Positions 42,439-51,775 of a stretch of 64,000 bases of DNA are shown piece by piece; within the stretch, counting starts at the first letter, position 1, and every line of letters starts with the position of its first letter. Under the pieces are notes generated by a model. That model did no database searches. It was not told the DNA's origin and saw nothing but the letters and a program-made list of their open reading frames with translations. Source of the DNA: Aliirhizobium wenxiniae (GTDB lineage: Bacteria; Pseudomonadota; Alphaproteobacteria; Rhizobiales; Rhizobiaceae). The position numbers were made by a program, and so were the translations under genes. Location: NCBI RefSeq assembly GCF_014201355.1, contig NZ_JACHEG010000010.1, positions 124,001 through 188,000 of the forward strand, given 5' to 3'.

Positions 42439-43254
42439 ATGGACGAAGAACAAAATTCTATCGCGACAACTCTTGGCGTGGCTGCCGACTTCGATGCAGC
42501 GCAGGAGGTGTCTAGGCGCATAGGCTTCCTGAGCGGCTGTCTGCGCAATACATCCGGCCGAACTTTCGTTTTAGGCATAAGCGGCGGTGTCGATTCTCTT
42601 GTTGCAGGTCTGCTTGCCCAAGCCGCATCGAAAGGACTTCGCGATGACGGCTACCAGGCACGGTTCATAGCGGTCCGCTTACCGTACGGAGTTCAAGCCG
42701 ACGAGGCGGACGCCCAAAGATCTCTGGCCTTAATCAAACCGGATCGTGTCGTCACCATTGATATCAAGCCAGCTGCTGACGCGACGCTTTCCGCGGTCGA
42801 TGGCGCGGATCTTTTTGGTGCCGATCGAAAGGACTTCCATTTCGGGAACATCAAAGCCCGTCAACGCATGATTGCACAATATGCTTTGGCAGGTGCAACG
42901 GGGGGATTGGTGATCGGGACCGATCAAGCGGCCGAAGCGCTGATGGGATTTTTTACTAAATTCGGGGATGGTGCAGCTGACGTCCTGCCGCTCGCAGGTC
43001 TCACCAAACGGCGGGTGAGGGCTATCGCAGAACATATGGGCGCCCCACGGGAACTGGTGTTCAAGGTGCCAACCGCGGATCTCGAATCTGATAAGCCACT
43101 TCGTCCAGATGAAGAGGTTTACGGCGTCACTTACGACGAGATCGACGATTTCCTTGAAGGAAGGCCAGTTGGAGAGCACGCGCGCCAGGTGATCTTGAGA
43201 ACCTATTATGCCAGCGCGCACAAACGCTCCCTTCCAGTCGCGCCAAACAGGTAA
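42439..43254 (+). CDS. nadE: Ammonia-dependent NAD+ synthase
   Basis: Makes NAD+ from deamido-NAD+, ATP and ammonia. The 271-residue protein has the PP-loop SGGVDS at 48-53, the HFGNIKARQRMIAQY region, GLVIGTDQAAEALMGFFTKFGDG and the LTKRRVRAIAEHMGAP segment of single-domain NadE enzymes. No glutaminase domain is present. ATG 42439 is used; a TTG six bases upstream is an alternative. It is an unusual gene for a plasmid and is probably a spare copy of a chromosomal function, grouped with a cysteine hydrolase that may also act on a nicotinamide-like compound. Confidence 0.93.
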   Translation: MDEEQNSIATTLGVAADFDAAQEVSRRIGFLSGCLRNTSGRTFVLGISGGVDSLVAGLLAQAASKGLRDDGYQARFIAVRLPYGVQADEADAQRSLALIKPDRVVTIDIKPAADATLSAVDGADLFGADRKDFHFGNIKARQRMIAQYALAGATGGLVIGTDQAAEALMGFFTKFGDGAADVLPLAGLTKRRVRAIAEHMGAPRELVFKVPTADLESDKPLRPDEEVYGVTYDEIDDFLEGRPVGEHARQVILRTYYASAHKRSLPVAPNR

Positions 43255-43372
43255 TCTTACAAAATCGGGTGCTGATACCGTGGGGCTAGGATTTTTTGCG
43301 CCAATTCGGGAGCGTTAGGGTCGCGATGGAACTAGCGACGGTCTCCTCGGTTCGTGCCGAGGGAGGTGAGCC

Positions 43373-43963
43373 ATGGACGATAGTAACTGGATCCACCTGT
43401 GCATCGACATGCAAAGGATGTTCGCTGAAGAGACACCGTGGCACGTGCCGTGGATGCGTAATGTCTCGCCGCAAGTGCTGGAGGTGGCCCAGCGAAATCC
43501 GCACCGGACGATCTTTACGCGTTTTGTCTCGCCGAGGCGCGCCGAGGACATGCCCGGAACTTGGCGACACCATTACGAGAAATGGGATTCTATGACTCTC
43601 GAGGTTCTCGGACCGGCAATGGTCGATCTTGTTCCTGCGCTGAAGGCCTTGGTTCCGCCGGCGAGAATCTTCGACAAGATGACCTATTCTCCCTGGACAA
43701 CAGGAGAGCTTCATCGGGTACTGGCGGGGGAGGGGTGTAGCACGCTCGCGATCTCAGGCGGTGAGACGGACGTGTGTGTTTTGGCGGCTGCCATCGGCGC
43801 GTTAGACCTTGGCTACCAGGTTATTCTGCTCAAAGATGCGGTCTGCAGTGGGGCTGATGAGACACATGATGCCTCACTCGAATTGTTGGGTGACCGGTTT
43901 TCAGTGCAACTGGAAATCTTGTCTACGGAGGAGTTTCTCGGTCGGGTGCCATCACGGGCATGA
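43373..43963 (+). CDS. Isochorismatase-family cysteine hydrolase
   Basis: A 196-residue hydrolase with the family's catalytic triad: Asp12 in CIDMQ, Lys102 in FDKMTYSPW and Cys135 in SGGETDVCVLAA. Members include nicotinamidase, isochorismatase and ureidoacrylate hydrolase. The start follows GGGAGGTGAGCC. Its position 118 bp after nadE on the same strand suggests a link to nicotinamide recycling, but the substrate cannot be read from sequence. Confidence 0.9.
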   Translation: MDDSNWIHLCIDMQRMFAEETPWHVPWMRNVSPQVLEVAQRNPHRTIFTRFVSPRRAEDMPGTWRHHYEKWDSMTLEVLGPAMVDLVPALKALVPPARIFDKMTYSPWTTGELHRVLAGEGCSTLAISGGETDVCVLAAAIGALDLGYQVILLKDAVCSGADETHDASLELLGDRFSVQLEILSTEEFLGRVPSRA

Positions 43964-44131
43964 CACTATGGGCAGGGCTCTCGCGACCGGCGGGTGGGAG
44001 TACTGGAACGCCGCATTTGACGGACCTCGCCTAGCGGCAGCGCATTGAGGCAAGTGTATCCTAGAACTGTGTGTTAGCCCCCTCTGATTAGCAACGGGGG
44101 CATTTACGAATGTCGTTTAAGCAGGCCAATC

Positions 44132-44872
44132 ATGACAATCATAGCGACCGCTGCATGGGCTATTTCCCAACCCGCGGCTAACCGATTTAGCGAGCAGGGT
44201 AGCAGCCTGACGCGATATGCGTCCGTATTCAATGGGGTGGAGATCAATTCGACTTTTCACCGCCGGCATCGACCATCGACGTTCGCGCGCTGGGCTGACT
44301 CCGTGCCAGACAGCTTTCGGTTTTCAGTCAAACTACCGAAGGAGATTACCCATGTTCGAGCAATGCGCGAGATCGCGGAGCCTTTTGAAGGGTTTCTCCA
44401 GGACATCGTATCTCTCGGAGAAAAACGCGGGCCTTTGCTTTGCCAGTTGCCACCGTCACTCGCGTTCAATGCAGAGCATATTGAGACCGCCTTCAAGGCT
44501 ATGCGGTCTGCGGACACAGGACAGATCGTCATCGAGGTCAGGCACAAAAGCTGGAAGTCGGACGAAGCTGCGTATCTCTTGAGAGCCTACAGAATCGACC
44601 CAGTCTTAGCCGATCCGTCCGTGGTGTGGACACTAGAAGATTTTGCCGTACCTCCACGCTATGTGCGCCTTCATGGAAGGCCTAAAATCTACTACTCGAG
44701 CTACACGAGCGACGAATTGCGGGCATTTTCGGAGCTTCTTACACCTGGGGCGTGGTGTGTCTTCGACAACACCGCCTCCGGAGCAGCAGGAGAAAATGCT
44801 TTAGAGATGCTCGACTTACATCAAGCGCCGGGGCGTTTGCCTCATGAGGCTCCATCAGTAAAGCCGAGCTAA
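44132..44872 (+). CDS. DUF72 family protein
   Basis: A 246-residue protein of the DUF72 (YecE-like) family with a TIM-barrel-like pattern: FNGVEINSTFHRRHRPSTFARWADSVPDSFRFSVKLPKEITH, then GPLLCQLPPSLAF, IVIEVRHKSW, and YVRLHGRP near the end. It is somewhat shorter at the N-terminus than many members, starting MTIIATAAWAISQPAANRF. Function of the family is unknown. It follows the hydrolase gene on the same strand. Confidence 0.88.
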   Translation: MTIIATAAWAISQPAANRFSEQGSSLTRYASVFNGVEINSTFHRRHRPSTFARWADSVPDSFRFSVKLPKEITHVRAMREIAEPFEGFLQDIVSLGEKRGPLLCQLPPSLAFNAEHIETAFKAMRSADTGQIVIEVRHKSWKSDEAAYLLRAYRIDPVLADPSVVWTLEDFAVPPRYVRLHGRPKIYYSSYTSDELRAFSELLTPGAWCVFDNTASGAAGENALEMLDLHQAPGRLPHEAPSVKPS

Positions 44873-45102
44873 TCCCATCGACAAAGCACCGGTACGCGGT
44901 AATCCGGCTTGCATTACTTGGCTACAAATTCGTTATCGCTGCATTGAGTACGGTACGATTGGCGGCGTCATATGCCAGCGCCGATCAACTGAAGGACGGC
45001 GGGCACCGCATTACCTACAATCAACGTCATGACATGCGGCGATGCGGTGGAACAATACACGCGCAACGCGTGTTCGACCTCCAAACAAGTGGAGGATCTG
45101 TT

Positions 45103-45294
45103 GTGTCAAATTCTGGACGAGGTCGTAAACAAGACCGCGCACGAGTTGCCGATAGCCAGAATCATGAGGTTCGATATGAGGCTCACCAAGAAGGCGTCTC
45201 CAAGGACTTAGTGAAAGACACTATCAAAGAGATCGGGAACAGCCGCGAGAAGCGAGAACGAACTCGATCGAATGATTTGAGCGGAGAAATCTGA
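45103..45294 (+). CDS. DUF3606 family small protein
   Basis: A 63-residue protein. The core RKQDRARVADSQNHEVRYEAHQEGVSKDLVKDTIKEIGNSREK matches DUF3606 proteins of Rhizobiales. I place the start at GTG 45103, preceded by GGAGGATCT; a longer frame from 44944 has no ribosome site and the extra part does not look coding. Its stop touches the next start at 45294. Confidence 0.75.
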   Translation: MSNSGRGRKQDRARVADSQNHEVRYEAHQEGVSKDLVKDTIKEIGNSREKRERTRSNDLSGEI

Positions 45295-45491
45295 TGGATG
45301 CCTATTCGACCGATTTCATTTCACTAGCGTCAAGCCGCATGGTCCGCCAGGCGGTACGGCAGCAGCCCGCCTACCGGCCACCTCGAAACGAAGGGATGTT
45401 TTCCCAACTTCTTGATCGCCTTTTTCAGGCGGAACACGATGAGGCCCGAAAGAAAACGCGCTCGTACCGTCCCAGTCTGCACGACGAGTAG
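45294..45491 (+). CDS. Small protein of unknown function
   Basis: A 65-residue protein, MDAYSTDFISLASSRMVRQA, with a helical amphipathic middle (MFSQLLDRLFQAEHDEARKK) and a basic end. GGAGAAATCTG precedes the ATG, which abuts the DUF3606 stop, so they are probably cotranslated. No family recognised. Confidence 0.65.
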   Translation: MDAYSTDFISLASSRMVRQAVRQQPAYRPPRNEGMFSQLLDRLFQAEHDEARKKTRSYRPSLHDE

Positions 45492-45545
45492 AGCCCAGAG
45501 GTCTGGACAAAGAAGCACGTCGCTTAACTTTGAGAGGAAGGTCCT

Positions 45546-45998
45546 ATGCGCGATGAAAACACCGCAGTCTCTGCCCACAATCAAGGGACGAGCACTACCG
45601 AAAATCGTTTCGGCTCGTCCGTGGAAAGCCAGGCTCAAGTAGAAGATGCGGCCACCGTCGCCACCGGCACTGATGCCGGTGAAATGCTCACCGTCTATCG
45701 ACTTGAAGCAATCGCGGCTCCTGACGATTTTCGTTGGGACAATGCCCCATCCCACGGGACCGTTGTCGTCGCAGCCCGGACAGCCGGTGACGCGCGGATC
45801 GTCGCAGCGGGAGCTGAGCTGGACTTTCAGGAAATCGACGCTCTCCCTGCCGAAGATGTCTCGACCCGACACGCGAGCGCATTCAGAGACGAGAAGCTCT
45901 ACACGGTGATCGAGATTGAACATGGTCGATCGGATCTCAAGCGAGGAGTACTTGATGGTGACATTTCAGTAGATACAATAAAACCTACCCAAGTTTAG
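45546..45998 (+). CDS. Protein of unknown function, acidic
   Basis: A 150-residue protein with a disordered, polar first 45 residues (MRDENTAVSAHNQGTSTTEN) and a folded C-terminal part (EMLTVYRLEAIAAPDDFRWDNAPSHGTVVVAARTAGDARIVAA, ending EKLYTVIEIEHGRSDLKRGV). GAGAGGAAGG precedes the ATG. It lies 54 bp after the previous small gene. No signal peptide, no membrane segment, no recognised family. Confidence 0.7.
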   Translation: MRDENTAVSAHNQGTSTTENRFGSSVESQAQVEDAATVATGTDAGEMLTVYRLEAIAAPDDFRWDNAPSHGTVVVAARTAGDARIVAAGAELDFQEIDALPAEDVSTRHASAFRDEKLYTVIEIEHGRSDLKRGVLDGDISVDTIKPTQV

Positions 45999-46076
45999 GC
46001 TCGTGCGCGACAGCTCTTACGGACTAGGGTTGCGCATTGACCCAGCGGCGGACCCATCGCCGATCGTGGATCGCGG

Positions 46077-46313
46077 TCATAGTGGGTGTGTCATCCGGGG
46101 CAGGTGCTGGCCCAACCATTCTTGCAGCGAATGTCGACTCCAAATCTCCCGCACAAGCTGGGTCAATAGATACGGTCTGTCTGCATCGATAGAATGCATG
46201 AGCATCATTGCGCGAAGAAGGCCGTCGCGAAAGGGATCGGCCCTTTGCGGGCTATTTGAAATCGGCGGAAGACCGTGGGCGTTCGCGTCAAAACGCACCA
46301 AAGCCTCCAGCAA
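46077..46313 (-). CDS. Possible small protein downstream of DUF982
   Basis: A 78-codon frame with a protein-like C-terminal half (LLTQLVREIWSRHSLQEWLGQHLPRM). Start is uncertain: TTG 46313 lies 2 bp after the DUF982 stop, and a GTG at 46298 follows GGAGG. Continuous with DUF982 on the same strand. Confidence 0.4.
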   Translation of the reverse strand: MLEALVRFDANAHGLPPISNSPQRADPFRDGLLRAMMLMHSIDADRPYLLTQLVREIWSRHSLQEWLGQHLPRMTHPL

Positions 46314-46315
46314 AA

Positions 46316-46576
46316 TCAGTGGCGACGGCTGTCGAAATGCTTCCGAGCTTCGGCGGCTGCCGCCTCAAAAGCTGCGCGCGCTTCCTCGACCGTTCTGTGA
46401 CCTGCCAGCGCACCCCGGCAAGCGCTACGTGCCTTCACGAAGTGAAGATCTTGCCGCGTGGGCCAGTTCTCGCTTAGGTGAGCCAGGGCTTCGAATGGCC
46501 CACTGATTTGATAAGATCCGTTTCCCGCGGTGGGAAGTTCGACTGGTTCGTCCCAGCGTGAATTTGGCCCTGACAT
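46316..46576 (-). CDS. DUF982 family protein
   Basis: An 86-residue member of the DUF982 family; the conserved block is FEALAHLSENWPTRQDLHFVKARSACRGALAGHRTVEEARAAFEAAAAEA. GGGAG precedes the ATG at 46576. Second member in the window, on the opposite strand from the first and clearly diverged from it. Confidence 0.82.
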   Translation of the reverse strand: MSGPNSRWDEPVELPTAGNGSYQISGPFEALAHLSENWPTRQDLHFVKARSACRGALAGHRTVEEARAAFEAAAAEARKHFDSRRH

Positions 46577-46743
46577 TGATTTTACTCCCTGTAAATCTGC
46601 GGCCCACTAACGGTCACAAAGCGCGTAAGTTCCCAGGGTCAGTTTCAGCATGGGAGTTGGTCCGCGAGCGCACGGAAGGTGTCGCTCGGCTGCTTGTGCC
46701 TCGCTTCTGAAAAGCTTGGGGTGTCTGTCAAACGGCCCCTGAA

Positions 46744-47890
46744 TTATAGCAGGCGTGCGGCACGCCCACTACGCCGCGTCGCGCTATTGTAATAGCTCGA
46801 CGCCTGCTGCACCGATCGATGCCGCGACTGTTCCATCGCTTCTGGAAGGGGTATGCCACGGCTCGCGGCTTCAGTCAGATATCCCGATCGCAATCCGCGC
46901 GCCGAAAATTCACAGCTGTCCAAACCCGCCAGCGCCGCCCGCTGCTTGACGATATCGTTGACCGATTTCGGATCGAGCATCCGCTTCGACACATTCCCCC
47001 AGCGATCCACCTTCCGGAACACTGAACCCGTCTCGATCCCGTCATTTGTCATCCATTCATTCAGCGCTTCAACGGGTCGACCGGTCAGATAAACAACCTC
47101 ATCATGATCGGTGCCCGAGGTTTTTGTGCGCCCAAGATGGATGGCGAGAGAGGTGAGGGGAGGGCCGACCTCGACGGCAATCGGCGTCTCGACCGTCAGC
47201 TGTTCGCGGCGCAGGCCGGCAATCTCACCGCGCCGTCGGCCACCAGAGGCAAAAGCGACCATCAGGATCGCCCGGTCGCGCAGATCACGCAGACTGTCGC
47301 TCGCACAGGCCGCCAGCATCTTGGCCAGCACGTCGCCTTTTACCGCCTTGGCGCTCTTGCGTTTGCGGGTCGCGGCGTCGCGCGCACCGCTAACCGAATT
47401 GCAGACCTGAGGCAGGAGAGCTGAAGGCACCAGAAAGCCCGCGCCATTTGCTCAGGGTCGACCAGGAGGCCAGCCTTCTGCGGACCGTGTCGGGCGCATG
47501 CGGGCCGGTGACCTTCAGAAAACCCTGGCCCCGGAGATTTATCTCTACAGCTGCCGGCATGCCGTGATCTGGCTCTGTTTCCCGCTTGACCGGATCCCAC
47601 AGATGATGCGCAACAAATTTGAGCAGCAATGCCTCGGGTGCCGGCCATGACAGGGATCTTCCGGTGGCCGCCAGAGACCATGCCTGCAGATAAGCAAGAT
47701 CGGAGGTGAGGGCGCGCAAAGTGTTTTCGGCCATACCTTCGTTGACTATGTGACGAAGCGTGTCGACGTCCTGATCGGTCAACAGCTCGGCGAGTTCGTC
47801 ACGCCGTTCCAGCGGCAGGACGGCGGCGATCGTGTCGAGTTCGTGGGCGCGGCGATCCACGACATCGCCGGCTGGTCGATCAGTCGACAT
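46744..47890 (-). pseudogene. Frameshifted tyrosine recombinase, second copy
   Basis: Closely similar to the integrase at 50636-51775 along its length. The N-terminal part (from ATG 47890, MSTDRPAGDVVDRRAHELD) ends in a wrong frame after GLSGAFSSPA near 47,400; the remainder (KRKSAKAVKGDVLAKML to the end) continues in another frame. The catalytic residues persist: Arg in ASGGRRRGEI, the H-to-R change at ARGLRSGY where the intact copy has HGLRSGY, and SYY. Its start overlaps the vapC stop. The first 17 codons differ from the intact copy, so its 5' end was replaced. Confidence 0.88.
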
Positions 47891-48296
47891 TGGCGAATGG
47901 CCCGAGGACCGGTACGCCTTCCTTGCGCGCGGCTGCGGCCAGTTTCCTGTCGAGCGTGGCCAATGGAGCTGTGCGATTGAGAGCAAGTGCCAAATAGGCC
48001 GCGTCATAGGCGCTCAGACCATGATTGGCAGACAGCAACAACACATAACTATCGCCGCCAATGCCCGCATCGTCGAGCGGCAGCCGGCGCACGCGCTCCA
48101 TGTTGACCAGTGCGCCGCCGGCGGAGATGCGACCGCGGCGTTCGGACATCGACAGAATGTTGCGGATCTCGAAAAAGAAGAGCGTGGGCACAGGGCAGGG
48201 GGCGTCGATGGTGGCGATCACAGCCTCGGCCGCATCGGAAAAGTCTTCCGGCAACAGCCAAGCCGCCGCCATCGAGGCGTCCATGACAAAAGGCAT
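47880..48296 (-). CDS. PIN-domain toxin (VapC-like ribonuclease)
   Basis: A 138-residue PIN-domain protein with the acidic residues expected of the active site: Asp6 in FVMDASMAA, Glu in FFEIRNIL, and Asp in AYDAAYLALA and ATLDRKLA. PIN toxins cleave specific RNAs when the antitoxin is lost. Its start overlaps the antitoxin stop (48296), as in typical toxin-antitoxin operons. It seems intact although the integrase fused after it is broken. Confidence 0.9.
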   Translation of the reverse strand: MPFVMDASMAAAWLLPEDFSDAAEAVIATIDAPCPVPTLFFFEIRNILSMSERRGRISAGGALVNMERVRRLPLDDAGIGGDSYVLLLSANHGLSAYDAAYLALALNRTAPLATLDRKLAAAARKEGVPVLGPFANVD

Positions 48297-48535
48297 CAGC
48301 GGCGACCTTTATCGCGCCAGGAGAGGATCTCGTCATGCGTGGAAGGCGATGCCTTATGGCGGGCGGCCCGGACTTCGGCGAACAGCAACTGCAAGTCGTT
48401 CTCCTTGCGCATGCGGGTGACGTGGGCGATTGGATCATTGCCACGAGCAATAACAAAATCTTCGCCGGCCTCGACGCGGGCAAGCAGGTCAGAAAGATGG
48501 GTTTTCGCTTCGGAAATCTTGACGGTGGTCGTCAT
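48296..48535 (-). CDS. Phd/YefM-type antitoxin
   Basis: A 79-residue antitoxin with the Phd/YefM N-terminal DNA-binding fold (TTTVKISEAKTHLSDLLARVEAGEDFVIARGNDPIAHV) and a toxin-binding tail (HDEILSWRDKGRR). It precedes and overlaps the PIN toxin gene and should repress its own promoter upstream of 48535. The pair may stabilise the plasmid. Confidence 0.9.
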   Translation of the reverse strand: MTTTVKISEAKTHLSDLLARVEAGEDFVIARGNDPIAHVTRMRKENDLQLLFAEVRAARHKASPSTHDEILSWRDKGRR

Positions 48536-48750
48536 CGGCGCGACCTCAATGTTGGCTTAGAGCACAAAATAGGCGCCTTTCCGAGGCTGGTCAAGTGGTT
48601 GGTCTGATGACTTCCGATAACGAGCTGTGAGGGAACTCTATCTAGCTTAGTTTGCACCACTGACTTTATCAAATGTGCTTTTGAGCGCTCTCCCCCGTGC
48701 GGAACGAGGCGCTTCAGCTCAGACGAAGTTGATATTCGGCTTGCCAGGCA

Positions 48751-49116
48751 CTACGACGCGTCTCCAAGCGCTCGTTTCAATCGATGCATCTCAACCGGCT
48801 TGTCACAGATTGGAATTTTGCTGAACTTCGAAGGGATCGTCGAGGCCTCGTATCCCGTTGCGAACACAAATGGCACGTTGCGTGCAGCCAAAGCCTCGGC
48901 GAGCGGGAAGACATTGTCGCCGCCAAGGTTGACATCGAGAATGGCGCTATCGATCTGCGCATCGCTTTCGAGTAACTCAAATGCAGTCTCAAGGCGACCG
49001 GCCGGCCCTACGACCACCGCGCCCTCCTGCTCAAGTTCATTTCGCAGTTGGTCGGCAAGCATGTACTCGTCTTCGACGACGAGTATACGACGTCCAGCAA
49101 TTCTATGCTCAGGCAT
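48751..49116 (-). CDS. Single-domain response regulator
   Basis: A 121-residue receiver domain with no output domain. Glu15-Asp16 in VVEDEYMLADQL, phosphoacceptor Asp61 in AILDVNLGG, Thr in FATGYEAS and Lys in CDKPVEMHRL are all in place. I start at MPEHRIAG (49116), which overlaps the kinase stop; the frame is open upstream. Stand-alone receivers of this type usually work with HWE kinases, and the adjacent kinase gene is broken. Confidence 0.85.
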   Translation of the reverse strand: MPEHRIAGRRILVVEDEYMLADQLRNELEQEGAVVVGPAGRLETAFELLESDAQIDSAILDVNLGGDNVFPLAEALAARNVPFVFATGYEASTIPSKFSKIPICDKPVEMHRLKRALGDAS

Positions 49117-49920
49117 GTTCCGTCTCCTTCCCTGTTGTCGAAACCGGGATCGAGATCGTGCAGTGCACGCCGTCCGCTTCGAAGCTGTATGACGTCTTTG
49201 CGCCAAGCTGATAGGGCAAGGCTTTTTCGATCAGTTCACGACCGTGACCGGTCCCCCGCGCCGGAGCATCCGAGGGCGGCATGACCAGGCCGGTCTCACG
49301 CCAGTCGATGTGCAGCCACGGCTTCGCTGAGGGTGCCGCTTGCTCGAATGTCCATCGAACCTGTAACCGGCCGTTTGGTTGCACGAGCGCGCCATATTTC
49401 GATGCGTTTGTCGCCAATTCGTGGATCGCGAGTGCCAGTGTCTGAACAGTTGAAGACCGCAAGCGGACGCCTGCAGGGCCTTCAGTCGTCACCCGCTCGG
49501 ATCCTGCTCCGATAGCCGTGAGCTCTGTGCCTATCAACTCATCAAACGTCACTCGATCATGCTCATCAAGCCGCGATAGAAGACCCTGCACTCTCGCAAG
49601 GGCCGCCAGCCGGTCTCCCGCATCGTCTGCCCCGGCTGCGGCCGACGACCGGTCTGTCGTTCGAACGCCGGATTCGTTTCGACGTAGCGGAAATCTACGG
49701 TCTGTCCGGAGGCGTTGTAGATCATCTCGAAGATCGCGAAGCCCTCGTCGATCGCCTCGAACAGCGTGCGGTAGCGTTCCTCGCTCTCGCGCAGTGCGTC
49801 CTCGGCACGGGCGCGTTCTACAGCAGACCTTGCGCTCTCTGCGACATCTTCCACAATGCCCACTTTGGTGTCGGTCCAGTCACGCGCCCCTTGAGCGTTC
49901 ACGCCGACAACGGCGACCAA
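49109..49920 (-). pseudogene. Broken HWE-type histidine kinase
   Basis: The upstream piece (49549-49920) encodes a linker helix and a PAS domain (YRTLFEAIDEGFAIFEMIYN, YVETNPAFERQTG). The downstream piece (49109-49591) encodes the kinase ATPase domain, with the N-box HELATNASKYGAL and GHGRELIEKALPY. The H-box region between them (expected HRVKNTLA-type sequence) is missing and the frame changes near 49,560-49,600. The 5' end is also lost at about 49,920, where a truncated Crp gene begins on the other strand. Confidence 0.82.
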
Positions 49921-49942
49921 GGTCTATTTTCCGATCGACTGT

Positions 49943-50539
49943 GTGGGATCGCTGATCGTCGTCGGTCGGGAGGGAAGCCGGGTAGAGACGGGTCTAGTCG
50001 GGCGCGAGGGAATGACAGGTGCGGCCCTTGTCGAGGGTGACGCGTATACCCCTTACGAACTGATCACGCAGGTTGAAGGAGACGCTCTGGTCATGATGGC
50101 CTCCGATTTCGTTGCTTTTGCGCTTGCAACTCCGGAACTTCGCATTTTTGCACGTCGCTTCTTGCGGTCGCTTGGAGTCCAGGTGAGCTATACAGCGCTC
50201 GCCAATGCCAAGTTCGAGATCAGACAGCGGTTGGCGCGATGGCTTGTCATGGTGCATGACCGAGTTCCCGGCCGGTCCTTTCAACTCACACACGACTATC
50301 TGGCGATCATGCTCGGTGTCCGCCGTTCGTCGGTCACCGACGCCCTTCACCTGCTGGAAGGCGAAACACTGATCCGCTCGACCAGAATGAGCATTGAGAT
50401 ACGAGACCGCCAGGGTTTGATCACTGTGGCTGGGGAAGCCTATGGAGCGCCCGAGGTTGAATACGAGCGCCTCATGGCTTTGCCTCTCGCCACTGGGTCG
50501 CCAGCCTTTCCGAGCGTGCGTATTGCTGCAGCCAATTAG
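49943..50539 (+). pseudogene. Crp/Fnr-type regulator lacking its N-terminus
   Basis: The frame continues left of 49943 as FTPTTATKVYFPIDCVGSL and stops at a TGA near 49,896, so the first 60-70 residues of the cyclic-nucleotide-binding fold are missing. The rest is well preserved: a dimer helix, then the C-terminal HTH (SFQLTHDYLAIMLGVRRSSVTDALHLLEGETLI). A GTG at 49943 could produce a 198-residue protein. Loss at the same junction that truncates the kinase points to one deletion or recombination event. Confidence 0.75.
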
Positions 50540-50635
50540 GCGAACAGTGAAAATTGTTCAGCTCTGCGATAACCATCGGGCTATCTGTGCAACAGGGAAA
50601 CTGGCGTAGGATCCGTGGCGTGTCTGGATTCGTCA

Positions 50636-51775
50636 TCAGAGTAGCCGCGCCGCCCGGCCGCTCCTCCTTGTAGCACTGTTGTAATAGCTTGAGGCCTGTT
50701 GAACCGACCGGTGCCTTGACTGCTCCATGGCCTCGGGGAGTGGAATGCCCCGATTGGCGGCCTCCGTCAGGTACCCGGACCGCAATCCGTGCGCCGAAAA
50801 CTCCCCCGGCTCCAGCCCGGCCAGCGCCGCCCGTTGCTTTACGATATCGCTCACCGATTTCGGATCGAGCACCCGCTTCGAGACGTTCCCCCAACGATCG
50901 ACTTTCCGGAAGACGGACCCCGTCTCGATCCCGGCTGCCGTCATCCAGGCACTCAACGCATCAACCGGTCGACCGGTGAGATAAACAACCTCATCGTGAT
51001 CGGCGCCCGAGGTTTTGGTGCGCCCAAGATGGATGGCAAGAGAGGGGAGGGGAGGGGCGCCTTCGACGGCGAGCGGCGGTTCGACCGTCAGCTGCTCGCA
51101 GCGCAGGCCGGCAATCTCGCTGCGCCGCCGGCCGCCGGAGGCAAACGCCACCATCAGGATCGCCCGGTCGCGCAGATCGCGCAGACTGCCACTCGCGCAG
51201 GTGGCCAGCATTTTGGCCAGCACATCGCCTGTGACCGCCTTGGCGCTCTTCCTTTTACGCGGCCGCGGCGTGGCTCGGACGGCGAGCCGCACCGCAGATT
51301 TGAGGGCAGGGGAGGCGAAGGCGCCGGTCAATCCTCGCCATTTCGTCAAGGTCGACCAGGTGGCCAAGCGTCGGCGCACCGTGTCGGGTGCATGCGGGCC
51401 AACCACCTTCAGAAAACCCTGGCCGCGGAGGTTTACTTCTATTTCTGCCGGCATCCCATGGTCCGGATCGATTTCCCGTTTGGCTGGATCCCACAGATGA
51501 TGCGCAACAAATTTCAACAGCAGCGCCTCAGGCGCCGGCCACGGCAGCGACTTTTTCGTGGCCGCCAGGGACCAGGCCTGCAGATACGCCAGATCGGAGG
51601 TGAGGGCGCGCAAAGTATTCTCGCCCATGCCCTCGTTGACCAGATGGCGCAGGGTTTCGACATCCTGATCGGTCAAGAGCTCGGCAAGTTCGTCACGCCG
51701 CTCCATCGGCAGTACGGCGGCAATCGTGTCGAGTTCTTCGGCGCGGGCCTCGACCCCGGTCAGCTTTTTACGCAT
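50636..51775 (-). CDS. Tyrosine recombinase/integrase, intact copy
   Basis: A 379-residue phage-integrase-type recombinase. The N-terminal core-binding domain includes NTLRALTSDLAYLQAWSLA; the catalytic domain has Arg in ASGGRRRSEIAGLR, HxxR in AHGLRSGY, and HR followed by the tyrosine in SRHRSVQQASSYYN. ATG 51775 overlaps the end of the MBL gene (GATGCGTAA), so it is coupled to that gene. An inactive copy lies at 46744-47890 and a 5' relic at 38370. Confidence 0.9.
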   Translation of the reverse strand: MRKKLTGVEARAEELDTIAAVLPMERRDELAELLTDQDVETLRHLVNEGMGENTLRALTSDLAYLQAWSLAATKKSLPWPAPEALLLKFVAHHLWDPAKREIDPDHGMPAEIEVNLRGQGFLKVVGPHAPDTVRRRLATWSTLTKWRGLTGAFASPALKSAVRLAVRATPRPRKRKSAKAVTGDVLAKMLATCASGSLRDLRDRAILMVAFASGGRRRSEIAGLRCEQLTVEPPLAVEGAPPLPSLAIHLGRTKTSGADHDEVVYLTGRPVDALSAWMTAAGIETGSVFRKVDRWGNVSKRVLDPKSVSDIVKQRAALAGLEPGEFSAHGLRSGYLTEAANRGIPLPEAMEQSRHRSVQQASSYYNSATRRSGRAARLL

